The position numbers and the translations under genes were made by a program. A stretch of DNA of 64,000 nt from Pleionea sp. CnH1-48. Its GTDB lineage: Bacteria; Pseudomonadota; Gammaproteobacteria; Enterobacterales; Kangiellaceae. The notes beneath the pieces are model-generated. The model was not told where the DNA came from and made no database searches. It saw nothing but the letters and a program-made list of their open reading frames with translations. Positions 37,627 to 46,387 of this stretch are shown here, one piece after another. The stretch is from positions 124,001-188,000 of the forward strand of contig NZ_JAMXSB010000001.1 in assembly GCF_024124665.1 (NCBI RefSeq). Reading direction: 5' to 3'. Within the stretch, counting starts at the first letter, position 1. Each line of letters opens with the position of its first letter.

Positions 37627-39690
37627 ATGCTAAACGAATGGCTTAATCATCACAGCACACTGCGTCTACGTCTTATTTTCCTCACCTTTTTTGCGGCGAT
37701 CATTATTCCAGTAGCCTTACTAGCCTGGCATACCTATCGTCAAATCCAGTGGGAGAACTTTCACCAGTATCAGTCCGATGCCGCCGAAATTACTCAGCGC
37801 ATCGATCAACAACTGTATCAATGGATCGAGCAAGAAGAGCAACGTCAATTTACGGATTATCGTTTTCTGGTTGTATCAGGCGATCCTTCTGCACGATACC
37901 AACAACCCTCGCCGCTGTCTCAATTTCCGGTTAGCTCACCTATCCCTGGTGCCTTAGGCTATTTTCAGGTTGATAATCAGGGACAGTTTACTACCCCGCT
38001 ATTGCCGAGTAATCCGGCAACGTCTTCCCGTTACGGTATTAGCCCATCAGAGCAACAACAGAGAGAGGATTTACAGCAATCTTTGTATGACATTCTAAGT
38101 GCAAACCAGCTGATTGAACCTCAACTTGCAGATACCCTGTCTGAAGTAGCAGAACAACCGGCCGCCGTTGCTAAGGAGTCCGACTATTTTTCATCACCCA
38201 GGCAAAAAGCCAAATCTTCTGCTCAGTCTTTTGAGGCCTTGATTCAACAAAGTTATGATCAAGAATATGATAAGGAGGACTCTTCAGTTGCCAGCAGTAA
38301 CACCCCAGCCCTCGAAGAAGAATTAATGTCAGCCGACTCAATGGCTCAACAAGCCATATCAAACTTATCAAAACAAGCAGCAAAAAAACGAGCCGTTCGA
38401 AAAGAACAAAATGCGCTGTTAGAAAGACGCGCTCTGGCAGCAAGCCCGGCGCGATCACAAGACAGTCAAAGAGAAAGCAAACAAGAAGGTGCGCCCGCTA
38501 CCATTAAGATTTTTGAAAGCGAAGTATCGCCTTTTGAATTTAGCTTGTTAAAAAGTGGACATTCTATTCTGTTTCGTAAAGTTTGGCGCGAAGGCAAAAT
38601 CTATTTTCAGGGTGTACTCATTGATACCAGTGAGATGCTAGCCGCTGCATTGGAAGCACAATTTTCAGGGTCACAGTTATCGACTATGAGTCACCTTTCT
38701 GTCACCCATGGCAAAGATACATTGCAATACCTAAGATCTGACGACAGTCCTTGGTCCAGTCGAAAGATTGTAAGGCCCCGAGAACAGAAAATAGCCAGTA
38801 TAGCTTTATATGAAAGCCGTTTATCTCCACCACTTAGTCAACTCAAACTTAACTACAAGGCTACTCATATCCCTGACTCTGCCGCAAGTGACATTGTCGA
38901 CATGATCGTCATGATTTTAGTTCTGGTTCTTATCGTGGGTACTTATCTAATGTACCGTCTGGCTCTCTATCAGCGTTCAGTCAATCTGCAACAACAAAAC
39001 TTTGTCTCTGCCGTTAGCCATGAATTAAAAACACCACTCACATCCATACGAATGTATGGCGAGCTCCTCAAAGAAGACTGGGTTAATCAACAAAAGAAAA
39101 CGGAGTACTACGATTTTATCTGCAGCGAAAGCGAACGATTATCGCGTTTGATATCAAACGTTTTAAAGCTGGCCAAAATGAGTCGCAATGATATTCAAGT
39201 GAACTTAAAACCCTTGTCAGTTCAAACTTTAATGCACAATATTGAATCACGTATCAGTTCTCAGGTCGAAACGGCAGGCTTTCAACTTAAACAAAGCTAC
39301 GAACCAGCAGCACTTGAGCAAATGGTTAACATCGACGAAGACGGTCTGATTCAAGTATTCATTAACTTGATAGACAATGCGTTAAAATTCAGCGCCAAGA
39401 GCGACAACAAGATCATTGAACTTCACCTTTCGCTGAGTCAAAAAAATCTCTGCTTTTCGGTGCGAGACTATGGTGCCGGTATTGCCAAAAATCAAATGAA
39501 GAAAATCTTCCAACTGTTCTACCGGTCAGAAAACGAACTCACCCGAGAAACCGTTGGTACAGGTATTGGTTTAGCTCTGGTTAAACAATTGCTGGACGCA
39601 ATGGATGGTACGATTCAACCCTATAACCATTCGCCTGGGGCTGAGTTTCGCATCACGCTGCCTACGCATTCAGCCTCAAACGAGAAGTAA
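37627..39690 (+). CDS. sensor histidine kinase with large periplasmic insert
   Basis: 687 aa from ATG 37627, with AGGA about 7 bases upstream. TM1 at about residues 18-33, TM2 at about 425-443. The long region between them (about 390 residues) holds a low-complexity stretch rich in Ser, Ala, Gln, Glu and Arg (about 150-290). Cytoplasmic HisKA: FVSAVSHELKTPLTSIRMYG (phospho-His). HATPase: N box VFINLIDNALKF, G1 GAGIAKNQM, G2 GTGIGLALV. No HAMP domain is obvious. It works with the response regulator upstream. The ligand is unknown. Confidence 0.92.
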   Translation: MLNEWLNHHSTLRLRLIFLTFFAAIIIPVALLAWHTYRQIQWENFHQYQSDAAEITQRIDQQLYQWIEQEEQRQFTDYRFLVVSGDPSARYQQPSPLSQFPVSSPIPGALGYFQVDNQGQFTTPLLPSNPATSSRYGISPSEQQQREDLQQSLYDILSANQLIEPQLADTLSEVAEQPAAVAKESDYFSSPRQKAKSSAQSFEALIQQSYDQEYDKEDSSVASSNTPALEEELMSADSMAQQAISNLSKQAAKKRAVRKEQNALLERRALAASPARSQDSQRESKQEGAPATIKIFESEVSPFEFSLLKSGHSILFRKVWREGKIYFQGVLIDTSEMLAAALEAQFSGSQLSTMSHLSVTHGKDTLQYLRSDDSPWSSRKIVRPREQKIASIALYESRLSPPLSQLKLNYKATHIPDSAASDIVDMIVMILVLVLIVGTYLMYRLALYQRSVNLQQQNFVSAVSHELKTPLTSIRMYGELLKEDWVNQQKKTEYYDFICSESERLSRLISNVLKLAKMSRNDIQVNLKPLSVQTLMHNIESRISSQVETAGFQLKQSYEPAALEQMVNIDEDGLIQVFINLIDNALKFSAKSDNKIIELHLSLSQKNLCFSVRDYGAGIAKNQMKKIFQLFYRSENELTRETVGTGIGLALVKQLLDAMDGTIQPYNHSPGAEFRITLPTHSASNEK

Positions 39691-39799
39691 GCCATGCCCG
39701 CTCAATCGGTTCCGATGTTGGCAGCATTCAAAACGATGCACTATGGCGATAACAACAAATTGTTCTATTAATCTATAGGCGCTGTACCCAAAATCATCC

Positions 39800-39805
39800 T
39801 ATAAT
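39800..39805 (+). promoter_or_regulatory. candidate -10 element of the MATE gene
   Basis: A perfect TATAAT, 135 nt before the MATE ATG. No clear -35 hexamer lies 17 bp upstream, so the assignment rests on the -10 only. It would give a leader of about 120 nt that contains the hairpins described at 39837-39895. Confidence 0.35.
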
Positions 39806-39836
39806 ATCCAACCATCGGTACAGTGTCTTACTGAAC

Positions 39837-39895
39837 AGGGCTTGCCGCCCTTACTCCCGACGGATCGGTGGAGAAGAACCCTATTTTCATTCTCC
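39837..39895 (+). ncRNA. candidate structured leader of the MATE gene
   Basis: Seen: AGGGC/GCCCT hairpin (39837-39841 with 39847-39851), CTCCCGA pairing with TCGGTGGAG (39854-39860 with 39865-39873), and an alternative GGAGAA/TTCTCC pairing (39870-39875 with 39890-39895). The last two compete for the same GGAG. No known riboswitch consensus is recognised. Confidence 0.4.
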
Positions 39896-39934
39896 AGACG
39901 TTTGTTTACCTAGTTGAAATTTTTGAGATCGTTA

Positions 39935-41281
39935 ATGAAGTCTACCACTCCCGAATGGCGCGAGTTATTAAAGTTGGGATTACCCGCTATTGCCGCTCAA
40001 TTGGCACAAATGGCACTGGGTGTTATTGACACCATGATGGCCGGTAGTGTTAATGCCGAATCCTTGGCAGCCATTGCAGTCGGAACCAACCTGCTTAATC
40101 CCGTGCAAGTTTTTATCATGGGCATTTTTCTGGCACTCAACCCAATGGTCGCTCACCTAGCGGGAGCCAATCAGAAAGACAAGATTTCATCGCTGTTCCA
40201 GCAAGGGTTACTGCTTGCCGTCTTATTTGCGATCCCCTGCATCATCTTGCTGAGAAACACTGCCGATTTTATGGAAATGCTCGATATTCAAAGCTCCATT
40301 ATCCCACTTGCCCACGGCTATCTGACAGCCTGCACCTGGGGTTTGGTTTTCTTCTTTGGCTTTCTGGCCCTGCGTTTTTGCAATGAAGGATTGTTTTCGA
40401 CCAAGATCGTAATGGTAGCTTCACTCGCGGCTTTACCCTTTAATGTAGTGTGTAACTATTGGTTTATCTGGGGTGGACTAGGCATACCTGCCATGGGTGC
40501 TGTTGGCGTTGGCTATGCAACCAGTTTGGTGTGGTTTGTGATGTTTAGCTGCATGCTATTACACACAGCCTTCGCCAAACGTTTTGCCGATCTTAATATT
40601 CTCTCTCGCTGGCACGGGCTGGATTGGCCGCACCTGAAAGAAATTTTTAAAATCGGTTTGCCTATGGCGGTCAGTGTCGGCATGGAAGTAGGTATTTTTG
40701 CCGTGGTTGGTCTTTCTATAGCAAGTTACCCGATTGCAATCATCGCTGCCCATCAAATTGCGATGAACATTGCGTCTCTGGCCTTTATGGTGCCTTTAGG
40801 GCTTTCTATCGCAATTACTGCTCGCGTTGGTTTTTATGCCGGTGCTAATGAACCACTAGGCATACGAACCGCAGGTTATCATGGTGTGTGGATGGCATTG
40901 GTTTTTGCCTGCTTTTCGGCTCTGGCAATGTTTACTTTGCCGGAACTCCTCACAGGTTTTTACACGAAAGATCCCGATGTGATTGCTCATGCGACCAGCT
41001 TGATCTTATTGGCCGCGATCTTCCAGCTTTCTGATGGTACTCAAGTATCAATGATGGGCGCTTTGCGAGGAGTTAAGGATACCCAGATCCCTATGATCAT
41101 TACCGTCATCGCTTACTGGGGAATAGGCTTCCCTCTCGGGTACTATCTGGCAGAATGGCAACAGATGTCAGCACAAGGTTACTGGATTGGATTAATTGCG
41201 GGATTATCAGCTTCTGCTTTGCTGTTAAGCGTACGTTTTTATCGTATTAGTAAGTTGCCGCAAACCGCTCCTCTTTCATAA
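39935..41281 (+). CDS. MATE-family multidrug efflux transporter (NorM-like)
   Basis: 448 aa, usual NorM length. Twelve hydrophobic helices in two bundles. It starts KSTTPEWRELLKLGLPAIAA and has the family pattern PAIAAQLAQMALGVIDTMMAG in the first bundle, and IGLPMAVSVGMEVGIFAV at the second half. Antiport of drugs or cationic compounds with Na+ or H+. Start ATG 39935 is chosen over a TTG 21 bases upstream because family proteins begin near this position. A 10-bp palindrome overlaps its stop. Confidence 0.9.
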   Translation: MKSTTPEWRELLKLGLPAIAAQLAQMALGVIDTMMAGSVNAESLAAIAVGTNLLNPVQVFIMGIFLALNPMVAHLAGANQKDKISSLFQQGLLLAVLFAIPCIILLRNTADFMEMLDIQSSIIPLAHGYLTACTWGLVFFFGFLALRFCNEGLFSTKIVMVASLAALPFNVVCNYWFIWGGLGIPAMGAVGVGYATSLVWFVMFSCMLLHTAFAKRFADLNILSRWHGLDWPHLKEIFKIGLPMAVSVGMEVGIFAVVGLSIASYPIAIIAAHQIAMNIASLAFMVPLGLSIAITARVGFYAGANEPLGIRTAGYHGVWMALVFACFSALAMFTLPELLTGFYTKDPDVIAHATSLILLAAIFQLSDGTQVSMMGALRGVKDTQIPMIITVIAYWGIGFPLGYYLAEWQQMSAQGYWIGLIAGLSASALLLSVRFYRISKLPQTAPLS

Positions 41282-41290
41282 GGAGCGGTT
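41263..41290. terminator. bidirectional terminator-like palindrome
   Basis: Perfect 10-bp stem AACCGCTCCT (41263-41272) / AGGAGCGGTT (41281-41290), 8-nt loop, overlapping the end of the MATE gene and 8 bp from the convergent slp-like gene. T runs are short. Confidence 0.6.
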
Positions 41291-41298
41291 GACGGAAT

Positions 41299-41862
41299 TT
41301 ATTTACCTGAGGAAGACGTTTTTTTGGGTCCAGAAGTTTTCTTCTTTGGATGGTAACGCCAGTAGTGCGGGTAGTGATAATAATGATAAGGGAAGTGCCA
41401 ATAACCGACTGGATAAACATAACGATCTTTGTATTCTGATCTTTTCTTCCATAAGTGATGACCAGCCACTTCAACAACAGGGAAAATATATTTCATTTCA
41501 CCTATCTTTCCTTCCAGCGGTGCTTTCAAATCACCTAGTACGGTAATTTCTCTGCCTTTCTCATAAACAACCGGATCAATAAACTGTGGCAAAATAGCTA
41601 AAAAACGACCGCCTGTTGAGTCCACACTTTGAGGGCGACTTGACGATCCCAGAGGTTTAGCCACCACTTCTATGACACTTTGGTTTTCTTTATTTTCTAC
41701 TCGTGCGATCACCCCGCCCCAACGAACTTTTTGCGCGTTGGTAGCACTTCGCCCTTCTGCGACAGCAACCGCCGTCACATCTCCTTGCACAGCTTTAGGG
41801 ATAGTGTTGCATGCCGATAGCAACAACATCATAGGAACCAGCATCCAGCATTTATTTTTCAT
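41299..41862 (-). CDS. slp: Slp-family outer-membrane lipoprotein with aromatic/His tail
   Basis: 187 aa. ATG 41862 has AGGTGG five bases upstream. Lipoprotein signal with lipobox MLLLSACNTIP. Slp-type core: VRWGGVIARVENKENQS, GGRFLAILPQFIDPVVY, GREITVLGDL and YIFPVVEVAGHHLW. The C-terminus carries an unusual extension rich in Tyr, His, Pro and Trp (about residues 150-172, with YHYYHYPHYWRYHP) and a Lys/Ser end. Such tails may bind metals, which is inference. Slp proteins are starvation- or acid-inducible envelope lipoproteins. Confidence 0.85.
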   Translation of the reverse strand: MKNKCWMLVPMMLLLSACNTIPKAVQGDVTAVAVAEGRSATNAQKVRWGGVIARVENKENQSVIEVVAKPLGSSSRPQSVDSTGGRFLAILPQFIDPVVYEKGREITVLGDLKAPLEGKIGEMKYIFPVVEVAGHHLWKKRSEYKDRYVYPVGYWHFPYHYYHYPHYWRYHPKKKTSGPKKTSSSGK

Positions 41863-41871
41863 ATAGACCAC

Positions 41872-42173
41872 CTACTCTAATAACCTTTTTCTTAAAACCC
41901 ATTGTTGTTGATTGTTTTGCTCACCACCATCATGGGTTACTTCATTATTTTTAAACTTCTACTGAACCATTATGCCCAGTCTAACGGATAAACTGAGCAG
42001 AAGAAACGCTCAAATAAAAGGTATCGCCTACTGCCACGTCACCCGATTAGCGCTCTTTTTTTACCACAAATATACTCTTCGTTCAGAACAGCATTGAATG
42101 TGATAACAATGACTCAGTTTCTCTATCTAACAACGCAGAAAACAATAAATTGTTGACGCTGCCCCTAATAAAT
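41872..42173. other. intergenic region with no supported gene
   Basis: About 300 bp. A weak hairpin AACAAT/ATTGTT near 42140 could end the doxX-like transcript. No gene or repeat seen. Confidence 0.4.
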
Positions 42174-42515
42174 TTAGTGCTTAGAAAGGGTTAACAGTCG
42201 ATAACAAAGCACGCAGGTTACTAGAAAAATAACGCCAGCAACCGCTAAAGCGGGCCATTCGCCAAACTTAATATGGGTCGCCATGGCGCCAACCATTAAT
42301 AATGCGAGCCCTGGAGCAGCCAGCTTCTGTAGCTTGTTATGCATTAACCCGGCGGCACCAACCACTTCTAACCCCCCTGTTAGATACATAAACCATAAGG
42401 GGTAGCCCCAGCGTTCAAATGCAGCCAATTCAAAATCCAATCCAGCCAGTTTAGCACCACCAGACAGCAAAAAGATCAGACCAACAATTCCTAGCAGTAT
42501 CTTATCAAGCCACAT
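42174..42515 (-). CDS. DoxX-family membrane protein
   Basis: 113 aa from ATG 42515. Four hydrophobic helices. The family pattern is KILLGIVGLIFLLSGGAKLAG in helix 1, then LYLTGGLEVVGAAGLM-like GGLE motif in helix 2, and HIKFGEWPALAVAGVIFLVT at the end. DoxX-like proteins are small inner-membrane proteins with proposed redox or quinone roles; specific function not known. No operon partner. Confidence 0.82.
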   Translation of the reverse strand: MWLDKILLGIVGLIFLLSGGAKLAGLDFELAAFERWGYPLWFMYLTGGLEVVGAAGLMHNKLQKLAAPGLALLMVGAMATHIKFGEWPALAVAGVIFLVTCVLCYRLLTLSKH

Positions 42516-42524
42516 AAAAAACAC

Positions 42525-43009
42525 CTTTTGGCAAACAGTAATTAAAGTCTGTCGGCCTTTAGTTTAAAGCCACCACCCAGCCCTATTTTTAAGGCAAAAT
42601 GCACAAGCTTTGTTACCCTCTTAAGCCTCATTCTAACGCAGCAAAGCAAAAAATGGGATTGGCGCTGGCAAATGAGGCATTTAAGTGACGCCTTGTTGAA
42701 CTTTCAACAAAAATATCCCCTTGTTACCAACCTAGACATAATGTGAACACTCTCACAAACCTTTTGATTCTATAGCATAAATAATTAACCCAAAGAGGGC
42801 CTATAGAAGCAAAGGTTCTATAAAAATGCCTTCAATTATCTTATTTTTATCAAAATCCAAGCAAATTGTGACCCAGTTCTCGCTTGCGAGATGACTTTGG
42901 GAAAATCGTGCTGTAGCGCACAAGCTGACATTTTGAGCAGTTAAATAATTCGAAGCTGGTCGATAACCCCTTTCGGTATTCACCAAGAAGTAACGAAACG
43001 AGGTTAACT
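42525..43009. promoter_or_regulatory. long leader upstream of the large secreted protein gene
   Basis: 485 bp without a gene. Two small stem-loops are seen: TCTCGC/GCGAGA (about 42880-42893) and GTGC/GCAC around GTGCTGTAGCGCAC (about 42908-42921). No known riboswitch was recognised. Ribosome site ACGAGGTTAAC just before the ATG. Confidence 0.35.
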
Positions 43010-45586
43010 ATGTTCAATAAAGGTTTTGCAGTATTTGCAGTTGTATTCCTGAGTTCAACAATAACGTTCTCAAACTCGGCTCGTGGAACGGATGCCCATA
43101 ACCACCAAATTGGAGGCGAAAGATTCACCCCCTCTGGCTCAGCGACGAGTCCAGGAGGTCGATATCTAAGCCCCGGAGGTGTTAGCGGTTTAGGTGGAGG
43201 AATGACTATCGACTCACCTCCCAAAGCCATTTTTTCAATGCACTATTCAGACAACACGAACAAAGCCGTTGTTGCCAATGCAACACCAAGCTTTGATCCT
43301 GAACGCAAAGATTTAAGTTATCGATGGCAACTAATAACGCCTTCTGGTTCTCGCAGTCAGCTGACAAAAACCAACACCGCTATCACTCATTTTACGCCAG
43401 ATAAATCCGGTCAATATGATTTACTGTTAGTCGTCAACGATGGTCGCAACAACAGCTCTGTTAATCGTCAGAGCATTCAAATCACACAAGCAGAACCTGG
43501 TATTCAACTCACATTCACTCACTTAAAAAACTCAGCACAGAGTTCAATACCAACGACCTTCGCCCAGGTATTTGCAAAAGGCGAATTCGAAGCGGGTCAA
43601 GCCTTTGCTTTAGCACTTGCTAATGGGCAAACAGTCAATCTTCAAACCGACGTTAAAGCAACTTACAAAGATGGCTCTTTACGTCATGCTGTTTTTTCGA
43701 CAATCATTCCTCAACTGAATGCTAACGAAACCATTCATGCAGAACTCATCCCAGCCGCGACGCCCTCCACCACAGCAGCGGTTAGCTTGACTGATTTATT
43801 GTCGAGTAACTTTGACGCCAAAATTTCATTGCAACTTGACGGTGTTACTTATACCGCTTCTGCAAAAGAGTTTTTGCAAACTCAGGCGCACACTTGGTTA
43901 GCCGGTCCAATTGCCAACGAATGGTACGTTAATGGAAGTTTTAATAATGGCCATAACGAACATCCTCATCTGGCTGCTACCTTCAACATTCGAAGCTATG
44001 GAAATCTGGATAATATCTGGGTCAGCGCATCCATTGAAAACAACTGGGCTTACCAAGAAGGCCCCAAAAACATCACCTATGATGCAACCATTTCTATTAA
44101 TAACCAAATAGTTCACAGTGAAGAACAACTGACCCACTTGCGCAATGCACGTTGGAGAAAACAATTCTGGACAGCCTCAACTCCTCAACTGCATATTGCA
44201 CATGACACTCATTACTTACTCACAACCGGAGCTGTACCTAACTATGATTCAGCACTCATTAATGGCATCGCGCAATTTCATTTAGATTATTACGCCGATG
44301 AATGGCAAGACGAAAACATCACTCTGGCGGTGAATGCCGATGGCTATCGAACCTTTGTTGACAATGGCGGTTACGAGTTTACCTACAATAAAATTGGTCC
44401 TATGGGAATTGGCCTGGCCGATCCTGATATGCCAAACACCGGAGCAAGACCCGACATAGGTCCACTTCCACGTTGGGCCGCCACTTATTTATTAAGCCAG
44501 GATCGCCATGCGAAGAAAGCCGCCATAGGCATGGGTAATCAAGCAGCCTCCTGGCCCATCCATTACCGCGACAAGAATACAGGACTACCTTTATCCATTA
44601 TTGATTATCCTTATGCATCGTCTTTCTGGAATACCTTTTTGTCTTATAATCCAGACACGGGTATGAACGAACACACCGCCCTTTGCACTTCGACTCCCGA
44701 GGATTGTGTTGTTCCCTATCTTCCAGATACAGCACACCAACCTTCTTTGGCTTATGTTCCTTATCTGGTGACTGGTGATCATTATTTTCTAGAAGAACTT
44801 CACTTCTGGGCCAACTATAACTTACTCGAAATGAATCCAGTCTATCGTCGTTATGCTCAAGGGTTGTTCAGTGTTGATATGCAAGATCGTGCTCAAGCCT
44901 GGTCAATGAGAACGCTGGGGCAAACTGCATTTATTACGCCAGATAATCATCCAATGAAAGTCTACTTTTCTCAAATTCTGGATAACAATATTCGTAACTA
45001 CACCTTCAATTACGTTATCGGAAACCCTAACGCCTATGGCGCTTTGATTCCTAACTATTCTCATCCTACTGCATCTCCGTGGATGGATGATTTTTTTACC
45101 TGGGCCATCAGCTCGCTGGTTGATCTCGACTTTACCGAAGCTAAACCGCTGCTGGATTGGAAAGCACAGTTTTCTGTTCAACGTATGGGCTTTGGTTCAC
45201 AGAACAATGGTGACTATTGCTGGATCTTTGCTTCGGCCTACCATGTTTTAATTGCACCTGCCGAAAACGCACAGATGTTCAATAGCATTGCTGATGTTTA
45301 CCAAAATACCAATGGTCAGGACATTCCCTGGGGCGGAGGCTTTGACGATGCAGGAACAGAGTGTGCTAGCGAAGAGCAAGCGATAGCATTAGGACTACAA
45401 GCAGGAGAAATGATCGGTTACTCAAGTTCGCCGACAGGGTTCCCATCGAACTTACAAATTGCGTTAGCCGCTGCCGTTAATTCAGGCATTCCAAACGCCG
45501 AAGATGCATGGAAGAGGTTTTTGGGCAGGAGTGCAAAACCAGATTATTCTTACTATCCTAACTACGCGATTGTGCCACGCCAATAG
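43010..45586 (+). CDS. large secreted protein with PKD-like and PcRGLX/YetA-like (RIFT) regions
   Basis: 858 aa. Signal peptide of about 23 residues (MFNKGFAVFAVVFLSSTITFS). Residues about 30-60 are Gly/Ser-rich. Residues about 65-160 look like a PKD/Ig domain (NATPSFDPERKDLSYRWQLI, SGQYDLLLVVNDG). From about 165 the pattern FEAGQAFALALANGQTVNLQ, with YKDGSLRHAVFS, resembles the RIFT barrel of exo-rhamnogalacturonan-lyase-like proteins (PcRGLX/YetA). The C-terminal 400 residues are rich in aromatic helices, like an alpha/alpha toroid. A role in polysaccharide binding or cleavage is inferred from fold resemblance, and no catalytic residues are assigned. The gene is alone, followed by a shared terminator. 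Confidence 0.75.
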   Translation: MFNKGFAVFAVVFLSSTITFSNSARGTDAHNHQIGGERFTPSGSATSPGGRYLSPGGVSGLGGGMTIDSPPKAIFSMHYSDNTNKAVVANATPSFDPERKDLSYRWQLITPSGSRSQLTKTNTAITHFTPDKSGQYDLLLVVNDGRNNSSVNRQSIQITQAEPGIQLTFTHLKNSAQSSIPTTFAQVFAKGEFEAGQAFALALANGQTVNLQTDVKATYKDGSLRHAVFSTIIPQLNANETIHAELIPAATPSTTAAVSLTDLLSSNFDAKISLQLDGVTYTASAKEFLQTQAHTWLAGPIANEWYVNGSFNNGHNEHPHLAATFNIRSYGNLDNIWVSASIENNWAYQEGPKNITYDATISINNQIVHSEEQLTHLRNARWRKQFWTASTPQLHIAHDTHYLLTTGAVPNYDSALINGIAQFHLDYYADEWQDENITLAVNADGYRTFVDNGGYEFTYNKIGPMGIGLADPDMPNTGARPDIGPLPRWAATYLLSQDRHAKKAAIGMGNQAASWPIHYRDKNTGLPLSIIDYPYASSFWNTFLSYNPDTGMNEHTALCTSTPEDCVVPYLPDTAHQPSLAYVPYLVTGDHYFLEELHFWANYNLLEMNPVYRRYAQGLFSVDMQDRAQAWSMRTLGQTAFITPDNHPMKVYFSQILDNNIRNYTFNYVIGNPNAYGALIPNYSHPTASPWMDDFFTWAISSLVDLDFTEAKPLLDWKAQFSVQRMGFGSQNNGDYCWIFASAYHVLIAPAENAQMFNSIADVYQNTNGQDIPWGGGFDDAGTECASEEQAIALGLQAGEMIGYSSSPTGFPSNLQIALAAAVNSGIPNAEDAWKRFLGRSAKPDYSYYPNYAIVPRQ

Positions 45587-45605
45587 TTAAGAACTAGCAA
45601 AAGAA

Positions 45606-45635
45606 AAAGGCCATTTCCGGGAGAAAATGGCCTTT
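45606..45635. terminator. bidirectional rho-independent terminator
   Basis: AAAGGCCATTT (45606-45616) / AAATGGCCTTT (45625-45635), a perfect 11-bp stem with an 8-nt loop between two convergent genes. A-rich on one side and T-rich on the other. Confidence 0.8.
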
Positions 45636-45652
45636 CCTTAAAAGGTTTATTA

Positions 45653-46387
45653 TTAAGCGCGGCGCTGACGACGAACCAAACCTAACAAACCCAAACCAAA
45701 TATAAGAATGGCTGCAGGCTCTGGAACATTAACTGCAGCACCATAAGCAGCACCTAAACCTTGACCCGCATAGCTCGCCAAGAAAGTTGCGTTACCTGTG
45801 TTTAAATCTAAATCATAAATGTTAGTGCCTGAGTAAGCATACATGTTGCCATCGGCAAAACCCAAACCATAAACACTGTTGATACCCGTCGCACCAACCA
45901 GAGTACCTGCACCTGTATTTTCATCAACAGCAATCAGGTTACCTGAACCATCACTTAGGTAAAGCTGACCAGAACCATCAAAGGCCAAGTCACCACCAGA
46001 ACCAAAACCAGTATTACCCACTAATGAAGCCAGACCAGAGTTTGTGTCGATAGTAAATAAATTAGTACCACCGGCTGCATACAAAGTACCGTCATCAGCA
46101 AACACTAATGCATTAGCGAATGAACCCAGCGCTCCAACTAAAGTTGTATTACCGTTGTTTGCGTCAATAGAGTAAAGGTGGCTAGGAGTGATACCCCAAA
46201 GACCGCCGCTGCTATCCACAGCGATATCAAACATAGTAACGCCTAAATTCCCTATTAAATTAACAGTACCGTCAGCTTCAACCGTACCTAAATTACCCTG
46301 GCTGTCACTTACATAAACTGGCGTAGCAAACGCAGCTGTAGAGACCAGGGCAAAAGCCGCAAGTAGGGTTTTAACAAACTTATTCAT
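45653..46387 (-). CDS. PEP-CTERM protein with propeller-like repeats
   Basis: 244 aa. Signal peptide (MNKFVKTLLAAFALVSTAAFA). Four to five repeats of about 40 residues follow, of the kind GNLGVTMFDIAVDSSGGLWG / GALGSFANALVFADDGTLYA / GDLAFDGSGQLYLSDGSG, suggesting a small beta-propeller. C-terminal sorting signal VPEPAAILIFGLGLLGL, then VRRQRR. An exosortase would process it. The promoter is of the sigma-54 type (see 46437-46454). Start ATG 46387 with AGGAGT about 5 bases upstream on the minus strand. Confidence 0.9.
   Translation of the reverse strand: MNKFVKTLLAAFALVSTAAFATPVYVSDSQGNLGTVEADGTVNLIGNLGVTMFDIAVDSSGGLWGITPSHLYSIDANNGNTTLVGALGSFANALVFADDGTLYAAGGTNLFTIDTNSGLASLVGNTGFGSGGDLAFDGSGQLYLSDGSGNLIAVDENTGAGTLVGATGINSVYGLGFADGNMYAYSGTNIYDLDLNTGNATFLASYAGQGLGAAYGAAVNVPEPAAILIFGLGLLGLVRRQRRA

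Noticed and set aside
39837-39900. FMN, yybP-ykoY or guanidine riboswitch before the MATE gene
   Set aside because: Required conserved bases of those classes are not present. Only generic hairpins were seen.
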